Shown here: positions 49,648 through 57,629 of the stretch, piece after piece
Layout of the letters: each line of letters starts with the position of its first letter
Position numbering within the stretch: the stretch's first letter is position 1
NCBI GenBank assembly: GCA_964588555.1
Contig: CAZPPT010000007.1
Span: 11,993-75,992, forward strand
DNA length: 64,000 nucleotides
Direction: 5' to 3'
Source of the DNA: JAGVWJ01 sp964588555
Lineage (GTDB): Archaea; Micrarchaeota; Micrarchaeia; Anstonellales; Bilamarchaeaceae
Notes under the pieces: model-generated
The model's database searches: none
What the model saw: only the letters and a program-made list of their open reading frames with translations
Told to the model about the DNA's origin: nothing
Made by a program: the position numbers and the translations under genes

Positions 49648-50178
49648 ATGTTTTTCCGTAAGCTGTCAAAACGCCCATCCGTTCCCGTACGTGTTGTATC
49701 TGCATTACTTGCCTTTTCATTGCATTTCGCGTGCAAAAAGGAGGAAATTGCCTCGTCCCATTGTATTTTTCAAATTAATTCAGGAATTGCCTTGCTTAGC
49801 CACGGCAAGGGAAGCGGCATTAAGCTTGATATTGACGAAGAGGACATACGGGATGTGCGTGCAACCTATTGCACACGCTCCTATTCAGCGATAATTGCCA
49901 AAAATACTGTTTCCATTTCGCTTGGGCAAAACGATCTTATATGGGGGAGGCAAACGCTTGGCAGAACTTCGATTCATTATCAGTTGCACCTCGTGCGCCG
50001 GGTTGAGCGTGTACCTGGCATATATACTGCAGTGCCCATTTCATTTGAACAGTTTGGCGGGATAAAAAAAACAGCCCAAAAAGCTGACGACTTGCTCGTC
50101 CATACCGTTAATGGAAGCATGTTTTCCATCACCGTAACGCTTTCTGATGAGCGGGCAATCATCGTCAAGGAGAAATAA
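49648..50178 (+). CDS. Predicted secreted or lipid-anchored protein
   Basis: This 176-residue protein has a basic N-terminus, then a hydrophobic segment ending HFACKK, which looks like a lipobox cysteine. The rest is strand-rich (IALLSHGKGSGIKLDIDE, YSAIIAKNTVSISLG). I do not recognise the family. It follows ksgA by 24 bp on the same strand. A TATA-like TTATAATTATAAC region lies just before ATG 49648. Confidence 0.5.
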   Translation: MFFRKLSKRPSVPVRVVSALLAFSLHFACKKEEIASSHCIFQINSGIALLSHGKGSGIKLDIDEEDIRDVRATYCTRSYSAIIAKNTVSISLGQNDLIWGRQTLGRTSIHYQLHLVRRVERVPGIYTAVPISFEQFGGIKKTAQKADDLLVHTVNGSMFSITVTLSDERAIIVKEK

Positions 50179-50206
50179 TTTTAAACGTATGAGGGGATCT
50201 ATAAAT

Positions 50207-50809
50207 ATGTCCGGGCCTGCACCAGCTTTTGCGAAAAAACCATCTGAACCAGTGACAAAACTTGTCCGGCTTTCCGACCGCGAAATAAAAAATAGGATCG
50301 CGATCGCCTTTCGGCGGGCAGTGGACGAAACGGTCCGGAGTTTGGAGCGCGAGGGACGTCTACCCGAAGGCATCAGTTCTTCGAAACTTAAAAGAACATT
50401 GGCGGGCCAAAATGGCCAAATTGTCCCGGTTATTTTTTCAATCGTAAAGGCAGGTGTACGGGGGGATCCAAACGCGGTAGAAGCTACTTCTTTTTTACGG
50501 TTTCATGAATCTGATTTGGGGCACGTCATGAATGTCCTTATTGAAAACCTCCAAAGAGAGATCGGTGTGCCGCTTCCAGAAGGGGGTTTTGACCGGAAGA
50601 AAGATTATACGCCAGTTCCGTTTGATAGTGCAAGCGTGCCAAGGGGGCACTTTCCCCTTGTTTTTTATGAAGGACGAAATGAGGGTGAAATTTTGGTAAA
50701 GTGGGCACCCTGGATCGCACTTGGTACTACTGAAGCGCGAAAGGACGATAACCGGAAGCTTAAGCTTGGGGATTACGTTCCCACACGTATGGATAAAACC
50801 ACTGGATAA
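50207..50809 (+). CDS. Uncharacterised protein, 200 aa
   Basis: This 200-residue protein of unknown family has a helical N-terminal half (REIKNRIAIAFRRAVDETVRSLEREGRLPEG) with several Arg, and a C-terminal half with Pro-rich segments (GHFPLVFYEGRNEGEILVKWAPWIAL). The ATG at 50207 is chosen because TTTTAAAC (50179-50186) is about 25 bp upstream; ATG 50189 lies too close. No motif suggests a function. Confidence 0.45.
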   Translation: MSGPAPAFAKKPSEPVTKLVRLSDREIKNRIAIAFRRAVDETVRSLEREGRLPEGISSSKLKRTLAGQNGQIVPVIFSIVKAGVRGDPNAVEATSFLRFHESDLGHVMNVLIENLQREIGVPLPEGGFDRKKDYTPVPFDSASVPRGHFPLVFYEGRNEGEILVKWAPWIALGTTEARKDDNRKLKLGDYVPTRMDKTTG

Positions 50810-50857
50810 ACCTGGCCATTACGACAATCATATAAAGTATGGCATCGGAGTACTTTC

Positions 50858-51085
50858 ATGGCAAGACGCATGGTAAAAAAACAAGGGACTGCCCTTTCTG
50901 CAGAACTTTACTCCATGTCAGAAGCGGCACAGCTGCTTGGCATTTCCGTAGCAGCCCTTAGCAAGCTATCAGATGGTTCAATTATGCGGGTTCCATGGAA
51001 TGGACGGTTATATGTGCCTCGTCATGTATTGTCAGAACCATTACAAAGAGCCCCAAGCCGGAGCCCTTCCAAAAAGAAAACATAA
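50858..51085 (+). CDS. Excisionase-like small HTH protein
   Basis: This 75-residue protein has LYSMSEAAQLLGISVAALSKLSDGSIMRVPWNGRLYVPRHVL, the MerR/excisionase-type winged-helix pattern. It has a basic Ser/Pro/Lys tail. The TATA-like CATATAAAGTATGG lies about 25-30 bp upstream of ATG 50858. A single DNA-binding factor without an integrase partner nearby is unusual, so a regulatory role is possible. Confidence 0.6.
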   Translation: MARRMVKKQGTALSAELYSMSEAAQLLGISVAALSKLSDGSIMRVPWNGRLYVPRHVLSEPLQRAPSRSPSKKKT

Positions 51086-51594
51086 ATGGTGTTCGTCTGG
51101 ATTTCATTGACTCGCTTCGCGGCATAAAACGGGAAGGCGGTTTCTCATTCAAATCATTTACGAATAGTGACGACAAGTATACCATTGAGATCCCCATCAA
51201 CTGGCGCCTTGTTGGCGTACGGGACGAATACGGCCACTTATTTTCTGACGAAGAACGAAAAGAGGGCATGCTTACCGTGAGAAGCGTGTCCGCACTTTTT
51301 TCCAACCTGGAAAAATACAGTGCTGACCTTGTTGCAGGTATGGAAGAAAAAAGCGGTTACCGGGTTCTCTCACAGCGAGACATTACCATACATAAGAAAC
51401 ATGCGGTGGAAATCGTTTTCGTTGCAGAGGCAACCGTAAATGGCAAGAAAAAGGATGCGGCAATACTAATGGCAATCATCCATAATCCGGCAACTGCACA
51501 ATTCTTTTTACTTAGTTACAGCGTGCTTGAGGAGGATATGAATAAATTGGCAGTCATTTACACGCATGCGCGCGATAGCTTTCAGATTAGTTAA
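50995..51594 (+). CDS. Secreted or membrane-associated PsbP/DUF1795-like protein
   Basis: The frame encodes 199 residues. The later part (DDKYTIEIPINWRLVGVRDEYGHLF to MAIIHNPATAQFFLLSYSVLEEDMNKLA) resembles the small alpha-beta domain of PsbP/DUF1795 proteins. The only in-frame ATG near the start (50995) makes the gene overlap the HTH gene by 91 bp, which is more than the local norm. The start is therefore uncertain; either an unusual start or a frame error is possible. The gene converges with dnaJ. Confidence 0.5.
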   Translation: MEWTVICASSCIVRTITKSPKPEPFQKENINGVRLDFIDSLRGIKREGGFSFKSFTNSDDKYTIEIPINWRLVGVRDEYGHLFSDEERKEGMLTVRSVSALFSNLEKYSADLVAGMEEKSGYRVLSQRDITIHKKHAVEIVFVAEATVNGKKKDAAILMAIIHNPATAQFFLLSYSVLEEDMNKLAVIYTHARDSFQIS

Positions 51595-52703
51595 AACAGC
51601 CCCTCAAACAATCCTTTTTTCGGGGTTTCAGCATCAAATTCCTTAAGCAATTGTTTTTGTTTTTCACTTAGCTTCTTTGGCACCTGCACCGTGAGCCTGA
51701 CGTACTCATCGCCTTGTTTTCGCGTGCGGATATTCGGTAACCCTTCCCCGCGCAGCCTAAATGTCGTATTTGGCTGCGTGCCCGGCGGCACGTGCAGTTT
51801 TGCCTTTCCAAAAAGTGTCGGGACCTCAAGGTCACAGCCAAGCGCGGCCTGTGTAAAGCGTACAGGTACTTCAAGATATAAGTCATCGCCTTCGCGCTCA
51901 AACAGTTCATGTTTTTTGACATATATGGTAACGTAAAGATCCCCCGACCCCGCAGGCCCTGCTTCACCTAAACCTTCTAAGCGAAGCTGCATCCCATTTT
52001 CAATGCCCGGCGGGATCGTTGCCTTCACGACTTCTTCCTTGTATTCTGCACCGCTTCCTTTGCATTGCCGACAGGGTTCTTTGATTATAACTCCATCGCC
52101 CTTACATTTGTTACATGGCACAACGGTGACAAAACGCATCATGCCTGCAGAGCGCGTCTGCTGCATCTGGCCAGTCCCCCTGCATGTACTGCATGTTTCG
52201 GCACCGCTTCCTGGCTCGCCCCGTGTTCCGCTACACCTACTGCACATTCGGGTATGGCGAAGAGGGATATCTTTCTTTACTCCTTTTGCAGCCTCTTCAA
52301 GCGTTATTTCCAATTCGGTCACGAGGTCTGCGCCACGCTGTCTTCTTCTTGTGCGTGAGCTGCCGCCAAACCCAAAGAAGTCGCCAAAAATGTCTTCAAA
52401 TCCGCCACCGCCAAACCCTGCACGTCTAAAGAGATCTTCAAAATCCTCAAAATGGGCGCCTCTGAAAATATCCTCCTGGCTGTACTGCTGTGAGAACCCT
52501 TCGTGTCCGAATTGGTCGTAACTTGCGCGTTTGTGCTGATCGCTGAGCACTGCGTATGCTTCAGAAATTTCCTTGAATTTTTCTGCATCCCCGCCTTTAT
52601 CAGGGTGGTATTTGAGCGCTAAATTACGATACGCTTTTTTGATCTCATCAGGAGTAGCAGTCTTCGAAACACCTAATATTTCGTAATAGTCTCGCTTTGC
52701 CAT
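51591..52703 (-). CDS. dnaJ: Chaperone DnaJ (type I)
   Basis: This 370-residue co-chaperone has a J domain (DYYEILGVSKTATPDEIKKAYRNLALKYHPDKGG, with HPD), a Gly/Phe-rich linker (GAHFEDFEDLFRRAGFGGGG), a zinc domain with four CxxCxGxG-type repeats (CSRCSGTRG, CSTCRGTG, CNKCKGDG, CRQCKGSG) and a C-terminal substrate-binding region. It stimulates DnaK ATPase and holds unfolded proteins. It is separated from dnaK by a small J-domain gene and a toxin-antitoxin pair. Confidence 0.94.
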   Translation of the reverse strand: MAKRDYYEILGVSKTATPDEIKKAYRNLALKYHPDKGGDAEKFKEISEAYAVLSDQHKRASYDQFGHEGFSQQYSQEDIFRGAHFEDFEDLFRRAGFGGGGFEDIFGDFFGFGGSSRTRRRQRGADLVTELEITLEEAAKGVKKDIPLRHTRMCSRCSGTRGEPGSGAETCSTCRGTGQMQQTRSAGMMRFVTVVPCNKCKGDGVIIKEPCRQCKGSGAEYKEEVVKATIPPGIENGMQLRLEGLGEAGPAGSGDLYVTIYVKKHELFEREGDDLYLEVPVRFTQAALGCDLEVPTLFGKAKLHVPPGTQPNTTFRLRGEGLPNIRTRKQGDEYVRLTVQVPKKLSEKQKQLLKEFDAETPKKGLFEGLF

Positions 52704-52711
52704 TCTAATCC

Positions 52712-53128
52712 CTAATATCTTTCAGTTCTTATTTCCTTAATGTCATCAAAATCGGAATCAGCAGTAATAATTTTTGAACAGTCTTTTTCAATTGCTGTTG
52801 CGATATGAACCGCGTCTGCAAATGATAATGGCCGTTCTTTACTATAATATTTTACTCGTATATCAGCTGCTCTTTCAGCTATCTGATCGTTAAGAGCGAC
52901 GATCTCAATCGTATTCATTCTTTTAATAAAAAACATAACTTCTTCAGCACTGTTGTGTCCTCGTTCTCTTATTACATGATACTTTATTTCCATCAAGCAT
53001 ACAGAACTAATGCATCCTTTTAGTGTTGAGTTGTTAAGATTTTGTATTATTTTCCTTGCCTTTTCTAATTTTGGTCCCTTAAGGAAGTAATCAAGAAAAA
53101 CAGATGAATCTAATAAAACTGTTACCAT
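52712..53128 (-). CDS. vapC: PIN-domain toxin (VapC)
   Basis: This 138-residue PIN-domain protein starts VTVLLDSSVFLDYFLKG (first Asp) and continues with CLMEIKYHVIRERG (Glu), LSFADAVHIATAIEKDC (Asp) and IITADSDFDDI (two Asp). It directly follows an AbrB-type antitoxin gene with a 1-bp gap. Ribonuclease activity against tRNA is typical. The pair sits inside the heat-shock gene cluster, which suggests insertion there. Confidence 0.85.
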   Translation of the reverse strand: MVTVLLDSSVFLDYFLKGPKLEKARKIIQNLNNSTLKGCISSVCLMEIKYHVIRERGHNSAEEVMFFIKRMNTIEIVALNDQIAERAADIRVKYYSKERPLSFADAVHIATAIEKDCSKIITADSDFDDIKEIRTERY

Positions 53129-53129
53129 A

Positions 53130-53366
53130 TTACCATTCCTGTCTACTTTTCTTAAGCTTTTGCAATATATCAGGCGTTTCTTTCCCTGCCGCCACAAATC
53201 GTTCCATCGCTTCCATTAAATCTTTGGGATTTTTTATTACTCGTATTGTTTTATCTTCGATAAGAAATGCAATATCATCTCCTTCCTCTAGATTAAGCTC
53301 TCTTGTTACCATTTTTGGAATGGTAATCTGTCTTTTAGCTGTTATTTTTGCCTTTGCAATCTCCAT
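53130..53366 (-). CDS. vapB: AbrB/SpoVT-type antitoxin (VapB)
   Basis: This 78-residue protein has AKITAKRQITIPKMVTRELNLEEGDDIAFLIEDKTIRVIKNP, a swapped-hairpin AbrB DNA-binding domain. The C-terminus is charged and should bind VapC. GGTGAT lies just before ATG 53366. It ends one base before the toxin start. Confidence 0.85.
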   Translation of the reverse strand: MEIAKAKITAKRQITIPKMVTRELNLEEGDDIAFLIEDKTIRVIKNPKDLMEAMERFVAAGKETPDILQKLKKSRQEW

Positions 53367-53422
53367 TTTATCACCTTACTAATTTTTAATATGTAAGGAA
53401 ATATTTATAAATGTAAGGAAAA

Positions 53423-53821
53423 CTAAACATACGCATTATTAGCATTTCGTTCTGCAACGACATCAAACATCGAGTGAAGCGTCCTTCCCGCAGTGCAGAA
53501 CCTGCCGCTTGAACATATCGGACAAGCCTGCCGGTGCATTCGAAGCGCCCCTTGGAGGTGCGAAAGCCACGCGCCATATATACTTTCCTCATTGGTAAAC
53601 GGGCTTTGAAGTTCGAGGAAGCGGTCATACTCCCTTCGTTTTTCCGGGTCGCTTAATATTGAATACGCTTCGTTTATTTCCTTGAAGCGTTCCTCAGCAC
53701 TTGGCGAGTCATTGCGGTCAGGATGATATTCCAGGGCAAGCTTTCGGTACGACTGCTTGATCTCGTCAGGGTTTGCATCCTCCTTGAGCTTTAATGCTTT
53801 ATAATAGTTGCGTTTTTTCAT
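53423..53821 (-). CDS. Short J-domain protein with Cys-rich tail
   Basis: This 132-residue protein has a J domain with the HPD motif (YKALKLKEDANPDEIKQSYRKLALEYHPDRNDSPSAEERFKEINEAYSILSDPEKRREYD) and a tail with CPICSSGRFCTAGR, which could bind zinc. It lacks the Gly/Phe and zinc domains of DnaJ, so it would be a specialised partner of DnaK. It lies between the small membrane protein and the toxin-antitoxin pair, with its own position near dnaK. Confidence 0.78.
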   Translation of the reverse strand: MKKRNYYKALKLKEDANPDEIKQSYRKLALEYHPDRNDSPSAEERFKEINEAYSILSDPEKRREYDRFLELQSPFTNEESIYGAWLSHLQGALRMHRQACPICSSGRFCTAGRTLHSMFDVVAERNANNAYV

Positions 53822-53845
53822 AATCTACCTTTATGTTTTATCTTC

Positions 53846-54040
53846 TTATTTTTCACACGGATGCAGCCATTCATGTAAAACTAATTCCAAACCAACAAAC
53901 ATGATGCCCATTAGAAATGGTATCGATATAATTAAAGCTGCATTAGATGTACCCCCTAAAAAAAATATAACTAAAGATAGAACGAGACCAATTAATGTAA
54001 TTATACACCCTATCCAAGCGTGTTTTTCTGATTTTTTCAT
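53846..54040 (-). CDS. Small two-helix membrane protein, 64 aa
   Basis: This 64-residue protein has two hydrophobic helices: IGCIITLIGLVLSLVIFFLGG and AALIISIPFLMGIMFVGLELVL. A basic N-terminus (MKKSEKHAW) and a His-containing end (HEWLHPCEK) flank them. It is co-directional with dnaK, 67 bp downstream. Its role is unknown, but position suggests the heat-shock transcript. Confidence 0.5.
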   Translation of the reverse strand: MKKSEKHAWIGCIITLIGLVLSLVIFFLGGTSNAALIISIPFLMGIMFVGLELVLHEWLHPCEK

Positions 54041-54107
54041 TTCTTCCTCGCCTCTTATTTCTTCTCGTCATCTTTTTTACCTTACGGTAAAATCTGCCAA
54101 AAAGCTA

Positions 54108-55949
54108 TCACTTTTTGTCATCTACCTTTTCATATTTTGCATCAACGACGTCGTCTTTTCCCTGGGCTTGCCCGTCGGCACCTGGGGGAGGGGGCGCCTG
54201 CCCGCCCTGCTGCCCCGCCTGCTGGTAGATGTAGCTTCCTGCTTCCTGAAGCACCTTTTTTAAGCCTTCAATCTCAGTGCGTACCGTTGCAATATCTTCG
54301 CTTTTCATCGTTTCCTTTGCCTTCTTTGCCGCTTCCTCAATTGCCGATGCCTTGTCTTTTGGTAATTTGTCCTTAAGGTCAGCAACGGTTTTTTCGCTTG
54401 TATAAATGAGGTGCTCAAGCTCGTTTCGTGCCTCGACAAGCTCACGCACCTTTTTATCGCTTTCAGCATGCTCTTCAGCCTCGCGCATCTTCTTTTCAAT
54501 CTCATCCTTGTTCATCTTGAGCGGTGCAGTGATGCGGAGCTTCTGTTCCTTTCCTGTGCCAAGGTCCTTTGCACCGACATGCAATATGCCGTTTGCATCA
54601 ATATCAAACGTCACTTCAACTTGGGGCACACCCCGCGGTGCTGGGGGGATACCAAGGAGCGTAAATTCGCCCAACAGTACGTTGTCACGCGCCATCGGCC
54701 GTTCTCCCTGGTAGACTTTGATGTCAACAGCAGTCTGGAAATCAGCAGCAGTGCTAAACACCTGTGTTTTCTTTGTCGGAATCGTCGTGTTTCGCGGGAT
54801 GAGCACCGTGTTTACGCCGCCCATTGTCTCAAGCCCAAGGCTTAACGGCGTAACGTCAAGAAGGAGAATGTCCTTGACCTCGCCTGCAAGTACGCCTGCC
54901 TGTACTGCGGCCCCCATGGCGACACATTCCATCGGGTCAACGCCGCGCTCGACCTTTTTGCCGACCAAGTCCTCGACAAATTTTTGTACAACCGGCATGC
55001 GGGTCGGCCCGCCAACGAGTATGATCTTATCAACCTGGTTCGGGGAGAGCTTTGCGTCGGAAAGCGCACGTTCGACCGGCACGCGGCACCGCTCAATAAT
55101 CGGCCGTACGAGGTCCTCAAGCTTTGCACGGGTTAGGTTGTACTTAAAATGGTGCTTCTCATGAAGATACGGTAGGTTGATCTCGCTTGAAAGCGTTGTG
55201 GATAATTCTATCTTTGCCTTTTCTGCTGCTTCCCGTAATCGCTGCATCCCTTCGGTGTTCTTTGATATATCTACTCCGCTTTCCTTTTTGAACTGGTCGA
55301 CAAGGAATTCAGTAAGTATCCGGTCCATGTCAGTTCCGCCAAGCTGCGTGTCGCCGCTTGTTGCCTTTACCTCAAATCCCCCCCCGCCAAACTCCATGAT
55401 GGTGACGTCAAGCGTACCGCCGCCAAGGTCAAAGACAAGAATCTTCATGTCATGCCCCGTCTTATCAAGGCCATACGCAAGACAAGCGGCAGTGGGCTCA
55501 TTTACCAACCGCACGACTTCAAGCCCTGCAATTTCGCCCGCGTCCTTTGTTGCCTGGCGTTGGTTGTCGTTGAAATAGGCAGGCACGGTAATGACTGCCT
55601 TTGAGACCGGTTCCCCAAGGAACGCTTGCGCGTCATTTTTTATTTTCTGCAGGAGCATGGCGCTTAACTCCTGCGGCTTGTATTCCTTGCCCCAGATCTT
55701 ATATGTATCGCTGCTCCCCATTTTCCGCTTGAATGCATACACCGTCCCTTCCGGGTTGGTGACCGCCTGCCTTCGTGCCGGTTCGCCAATGATGCGCTGC
55801 CCGTCTTTTGTAATCGCAACATAACTGGGAAATGCCTTGCCATATTGCGTTATCCCTTCAGCACTTGGGATGATGACTGGCCTACCCCCTTGCAGTACTG
55901 CTGCTGCCGAGTTTGACGTTCCAAGATCAATGCCTATTATTTTTGCCAT
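54108..55949 (-). CDS. dnaK: Chaperone DnaK (Hsp70)
   Basis: This 613-residue Hsp70 has an N-terminal ATPase domain (GIDLGTSNSAAAVLQGGRP, KAVITVPAYFNDNQRQATKDAG, ILVFDLGGGTLDVT, VGGPTRMPVVQKF) and a substrate domain from about residue 380 (LLLDVTPLSLGLETMGG). The C-terminus is rich in Gly, Gln and Pro and ends KYEKVDDKK. Many archaea lack DnaK, so its presence with GrpE and DnaJ points to acquisition from bacteria. It lies downstream of a 45-residue gene and grpE. Confidence 0.96.
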   Translation of the reverse strand: MAKIIGIDLGTSNSAAAVLQGGRPVIIPSAEGITQYGKAFPSYVAITKDGQRIIGEPARRQAVTNPEGTVYAFKRKMGSSDTYKIWGKEYKPQELSAMLLQKIKNDAQAFLGEPVSKAVITVPAYFNDNQRQATKDAGEIAGLEVVRLVNEPTAACLAYGLDKTGHDMKILVFDLGGGTLDVTIMEFGGGGFEVKATSGDTQLGGTDMDRILTEFLVDQFKKESGVDISKNTEGMQRLREAAEKAKIELSTTLSSEINLPYLHEKHHFKYNLTRAKLEDLVRPIIERCRVPVERALSDAKLSPNQVDKIILVGGPTRMPVVQKFVEDLVGKKVERGVDPMECVAMGAAVQAGVLAGEVKDILLLDVTPLSLGLETMGGVNTVLIPRNTTIPTKKTQVFSTAADFQTAVDIKVYQGERPMARDNVLLGEFTLLGIPPAPRGVPQVEVTFDIDANGILHVGAKDLGTGKEQKLRITAPLKMNKDEIEKKMREAEEHAESDKKVRELVEARNELEHLIYTSEKTVADLKDKLPKDKASAIEEAAKKAKETMKSEDIATVRTEIEGLKKVLQEAGSYIYQQAGQQGGQAPPPPGADGQAQGKDDVVDAKYEKVDDKK

Positions 55950-55970
55950 AATTCATACACCTCATAAATA

Positions 55971-56108
55971 TTATGCCGCAATGCCCACCTTTACCGGCTT
56001 TTCAAGCGACTTTCTTAATTTAATATAAAGCAAAAGCTCGCGCTCATTTGCAAATCCAAGCTCATGGATTTTTTTCTCAAGCTCGTTTTGTCCTATGATC
56101 TCATTCAT
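55971..56108 (-). CDS. Small protein between grpE and dnaK, 45 aa
   Basis: This 45-residue protein (MNEIIGQNELEKKIHELGFA then RKSLEKPVKVGIAA) is a short coiled-coil-like helix with a basic tail. It sits between grpE and dnaK on the same strand with 5-bp and 21-bp gaps, so it is very probably part of the operon. I do not recognise it. It might be a small DnaK partner. Confidence 0.55.
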   Translation of the reverse strand: MNEIIGQNELEKKIHELGFANERELLLYIKLRKSLEKPVKVGIAA

Positions 56109-56113
56109 ATGCT

Positions 56114-56626
56114 TCACTTTTTTCCTTTTGATACAATGACAAGTGCGTGCCTGAGCACCTTGTCATGAATATAATACCCTTTTCGCACCACTGTGGAGAT
56201 GTGGCCTTCTGACACATCGCTTTCCTCCTGTTTTATTGCGTCGTGCAGGTAGGGGTCAAATTTTTCCTTGTCGCATTTCATGTCGCGTACGCCTTCTTCG
56301 CTTAACACCTTTAGCAGGTTTTTATGCATGACCTCAAGGAGGGCCACTTCCCCATTTCCATGCCTTTTTGCCTCCGTGATGGTATGTTCTAATTCATCAA
56401 GCACCGGCAGGAGCTTTAAGAGAAGGGACGCGTTTGCCTTTTGTACAAGTTCTCGCCTGTCTTTTTCGTTTTGCTTTCTGAAATTTTCAAAGTCGGCCTG
56501 TACCCGCTTAAGCAAGTCTTCAAGCTCCGTAATGCGTGCGTCCCCTTCGATTTCTTGTGCCTTTGCCTCTTTAGTTTTTTCCGTGCCAAACGGCCCTTCC
56601 TCTTCTAAAAGCTCCTTGTCTTTCAT
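56114..56626 (-). CDS. grpE: Nucleotide exchange factor GrpE
   Basis: This 170-residue protein has a long N-terminal coiled coil (ITELEDLLKRVQADFENFRKQNEKDRREL), the linker LLPVLDELEHTITEAKRH and the C-terminal beta domain (FDPYLHDAIKQEESDVSEGHISTVVRKGYYIHDKVLRHALVIVSKG). It releases ADP from DnaK. It follows hsp20 by 9 bp. Confidence 0.92.
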   Translation of the reverse strand: MKDKELLEEEGPFGTEKTKEAKAQEIEGDARITELEDLLKRVQADFENFRKQNEKDRRELVQKANASLLLKLLPVLDELEHTITEAKRHGNGEVALLEVMHKNLLKVLSEEGVRDMKCDKEKFDPYLHDAIKQEESDVSEGHISTVVRKGYYIHDKVLRHALVIVSKGKK

Positions 56627-56635
56627 ATCCTCCCT

Positions 56636-57085
56636 CTATTTAATTTTAATCTCCTTTTTCTTTGGCGTTTCATTTATTTTTTTCATGGTGACCGTTAAAA
56701 CGCCGTTCTTGTATTCTGCATCGACCTGTTCCGGGTTTACCTCGGCAGGAAGTGCAATTGACCGGTGGTACCCGGAATAGCTCCGCTCAGAATAATAATA
56801 GTTTTTCTCCTTTTCTTCCTTTTGTGCCTTTCGTTCCCCCTTGACGGTTATTGCAGTAGGCGCTACTTCTATTTTTATGTCTTCCTTTTCAAGGCCCGGA
56901 AGTTCTGCGGTAAGGACAAAACTGTCTTGCTTGTCCTCAAGGTTGGTAAGGGGCGCCCTCGCTATTTCCCTGCCTTCAAACTCCCTTCCTGAAAGGAATC
57001 TTTCAAACAGGCTGTCCATCTCCTGCTGCACCTTTTTCATTTCTCCAAACGGATCCCATATCCTTCGTACTTCAGGTACTGCCAT
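56636..57085 (-). CDS. hsp20: Small heat-shock protein Hsp20
   Basis: This 149-residue protein has an alpha-crystallin domain: FVLTAELPGLEKEDIKIEVAPTAITVKGERK, then YSERSYSGYHRSIALPAEVNPEQVDAEYKNGVLTVTMKK and a C-terminal IKIK resembling the I-x-I/V tail. It binds unfolding proteins without ATP. It heads the operon hsp20-grpE-orf-dnaK. AGAGGTGA lies 5 nt before ATG 57085. Its promoter is overlapped by two 18-bp direct repeats. Confidence 0.93.
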   Translation of the reverse strand: MAVPEVRRIWDPFGEMKKVQQEMDSLFERFLSGREFEGREIARAPLTNLEDKQDSFVLTAELPGLEKEDIKIEVAPTAITVKGERKAQKEEKEKNYYYSERSYSGYHRSIALPAEVNPEQVDAEYKNGVLTVTMKKINETPKKKEIKIK

Positions 57086-57097
57086 ATTCTTCACCTC

Positions 57098-57135
57098 TTT
57101 AACAATTTCTTAAATTATTTAACAATTCATTAAAT
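57098..57135. promoter_or_regulatory. Twin 18-bp repeats in the hsp20/regulator intergenic region
   Basis: TTTAACAATTTCTTAAAT (57098-57115) is followed two bases later by TTTAACAATTCATTAAAT (57118-57135); 16 of 18 positions agree and each has a TTTAA/TTAAA dyad. The period is 20 bp, about two helical turns. The repeats cover the region where the hsp20 TATA box and start should be, and lie next to the regulator promoter (TATA at 57146-57158). This is a strong operator candidate for heat-shock control. Confidence 0.65.
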
Positions 57136-57177
57136 ATTACAAAAATGTTTTTAAATATAACGTTTCTTGTTTATTGT

Positions 57178-57579
57178 ATGAATGAAAACCCCAAGAGAGT
57201 CATTCTTATTTTCCTCAACCGGCCAGAAGAAGAAAGCACGCTTGACGGCGAGATCGCATGGATCTGCAAGGCACTTGGGTTTGCAGACGATGAGAATGAC
57301 CTTGCGACCTTTATTTTCAAGAGCATCATCTACGCCTCAAAGACGGGCGACGGTATTACGAGCAAGGAAATTGCCGATAAAACGCGCGTCACCCAGGCAG
57401 CAATCATATATCATCTGAACCTCTTTATCCGTACGGGGCTTGTCATTAAGCAAGGCCGGTTCTACATGCTTCGTGCCCGCACGCTTGACGAGTCGTTTGA
57501 GGAGCTCCAGTTTGACCTTATGAATCGGCTCCAGAAGATGCGCTCAGTATCACAGCGGATCGATGACCAAATACAGTAA
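57178..57579 (+). CDS. Winged-helix regulator divergent to heat-shock operon
   Basis: This 133-residue protein contains KTGDGITSKEIADKTRVTQAAIIYHLNLFIRTGLVIKQGRFYMLRARTLDE, a winged helix with the recognition helix AAIIYHLNLF. It reads away from hsp20, and the pair share the operator repeats, so it may be the local heat-shock repressor. It is analogous in placement to Phr of Thermococcales, but I do not claim homology. A TATA box at 57146-57158 precedes ATG 57178 by about 25 bp. Confidence 0.72.
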   Translation: MNENPKRVILIFLNRPEEESTLDGEIAWICKALGFADDENDLATFIFKSIIYASKTGDGITSKEIADKTRVTQAAIIYHLNLFIRTGLVIKQGRFYMLRARTLDESFEELQFDLMNRLQKMRSVSQRIDDQIQ

Positions 57580-57629
57580 ATCTATACAGTTATAATCATT
57601 TTTAATTACACTTCTCCTACGGTGTTTTA

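Noticed and set aside
53401..53422. Insertion sequence border at the toxin-antitoxin pair in the heat-shock cluster
   Set aside because: No flanking direct repeats or transposase remnants were visible around the pair.
57098..57135. CRISPR repeat pair
   Set aside because: The repeats are only 18 bp with a 2-bp spacer, AT-rich, two copies, and lie in a promoter.
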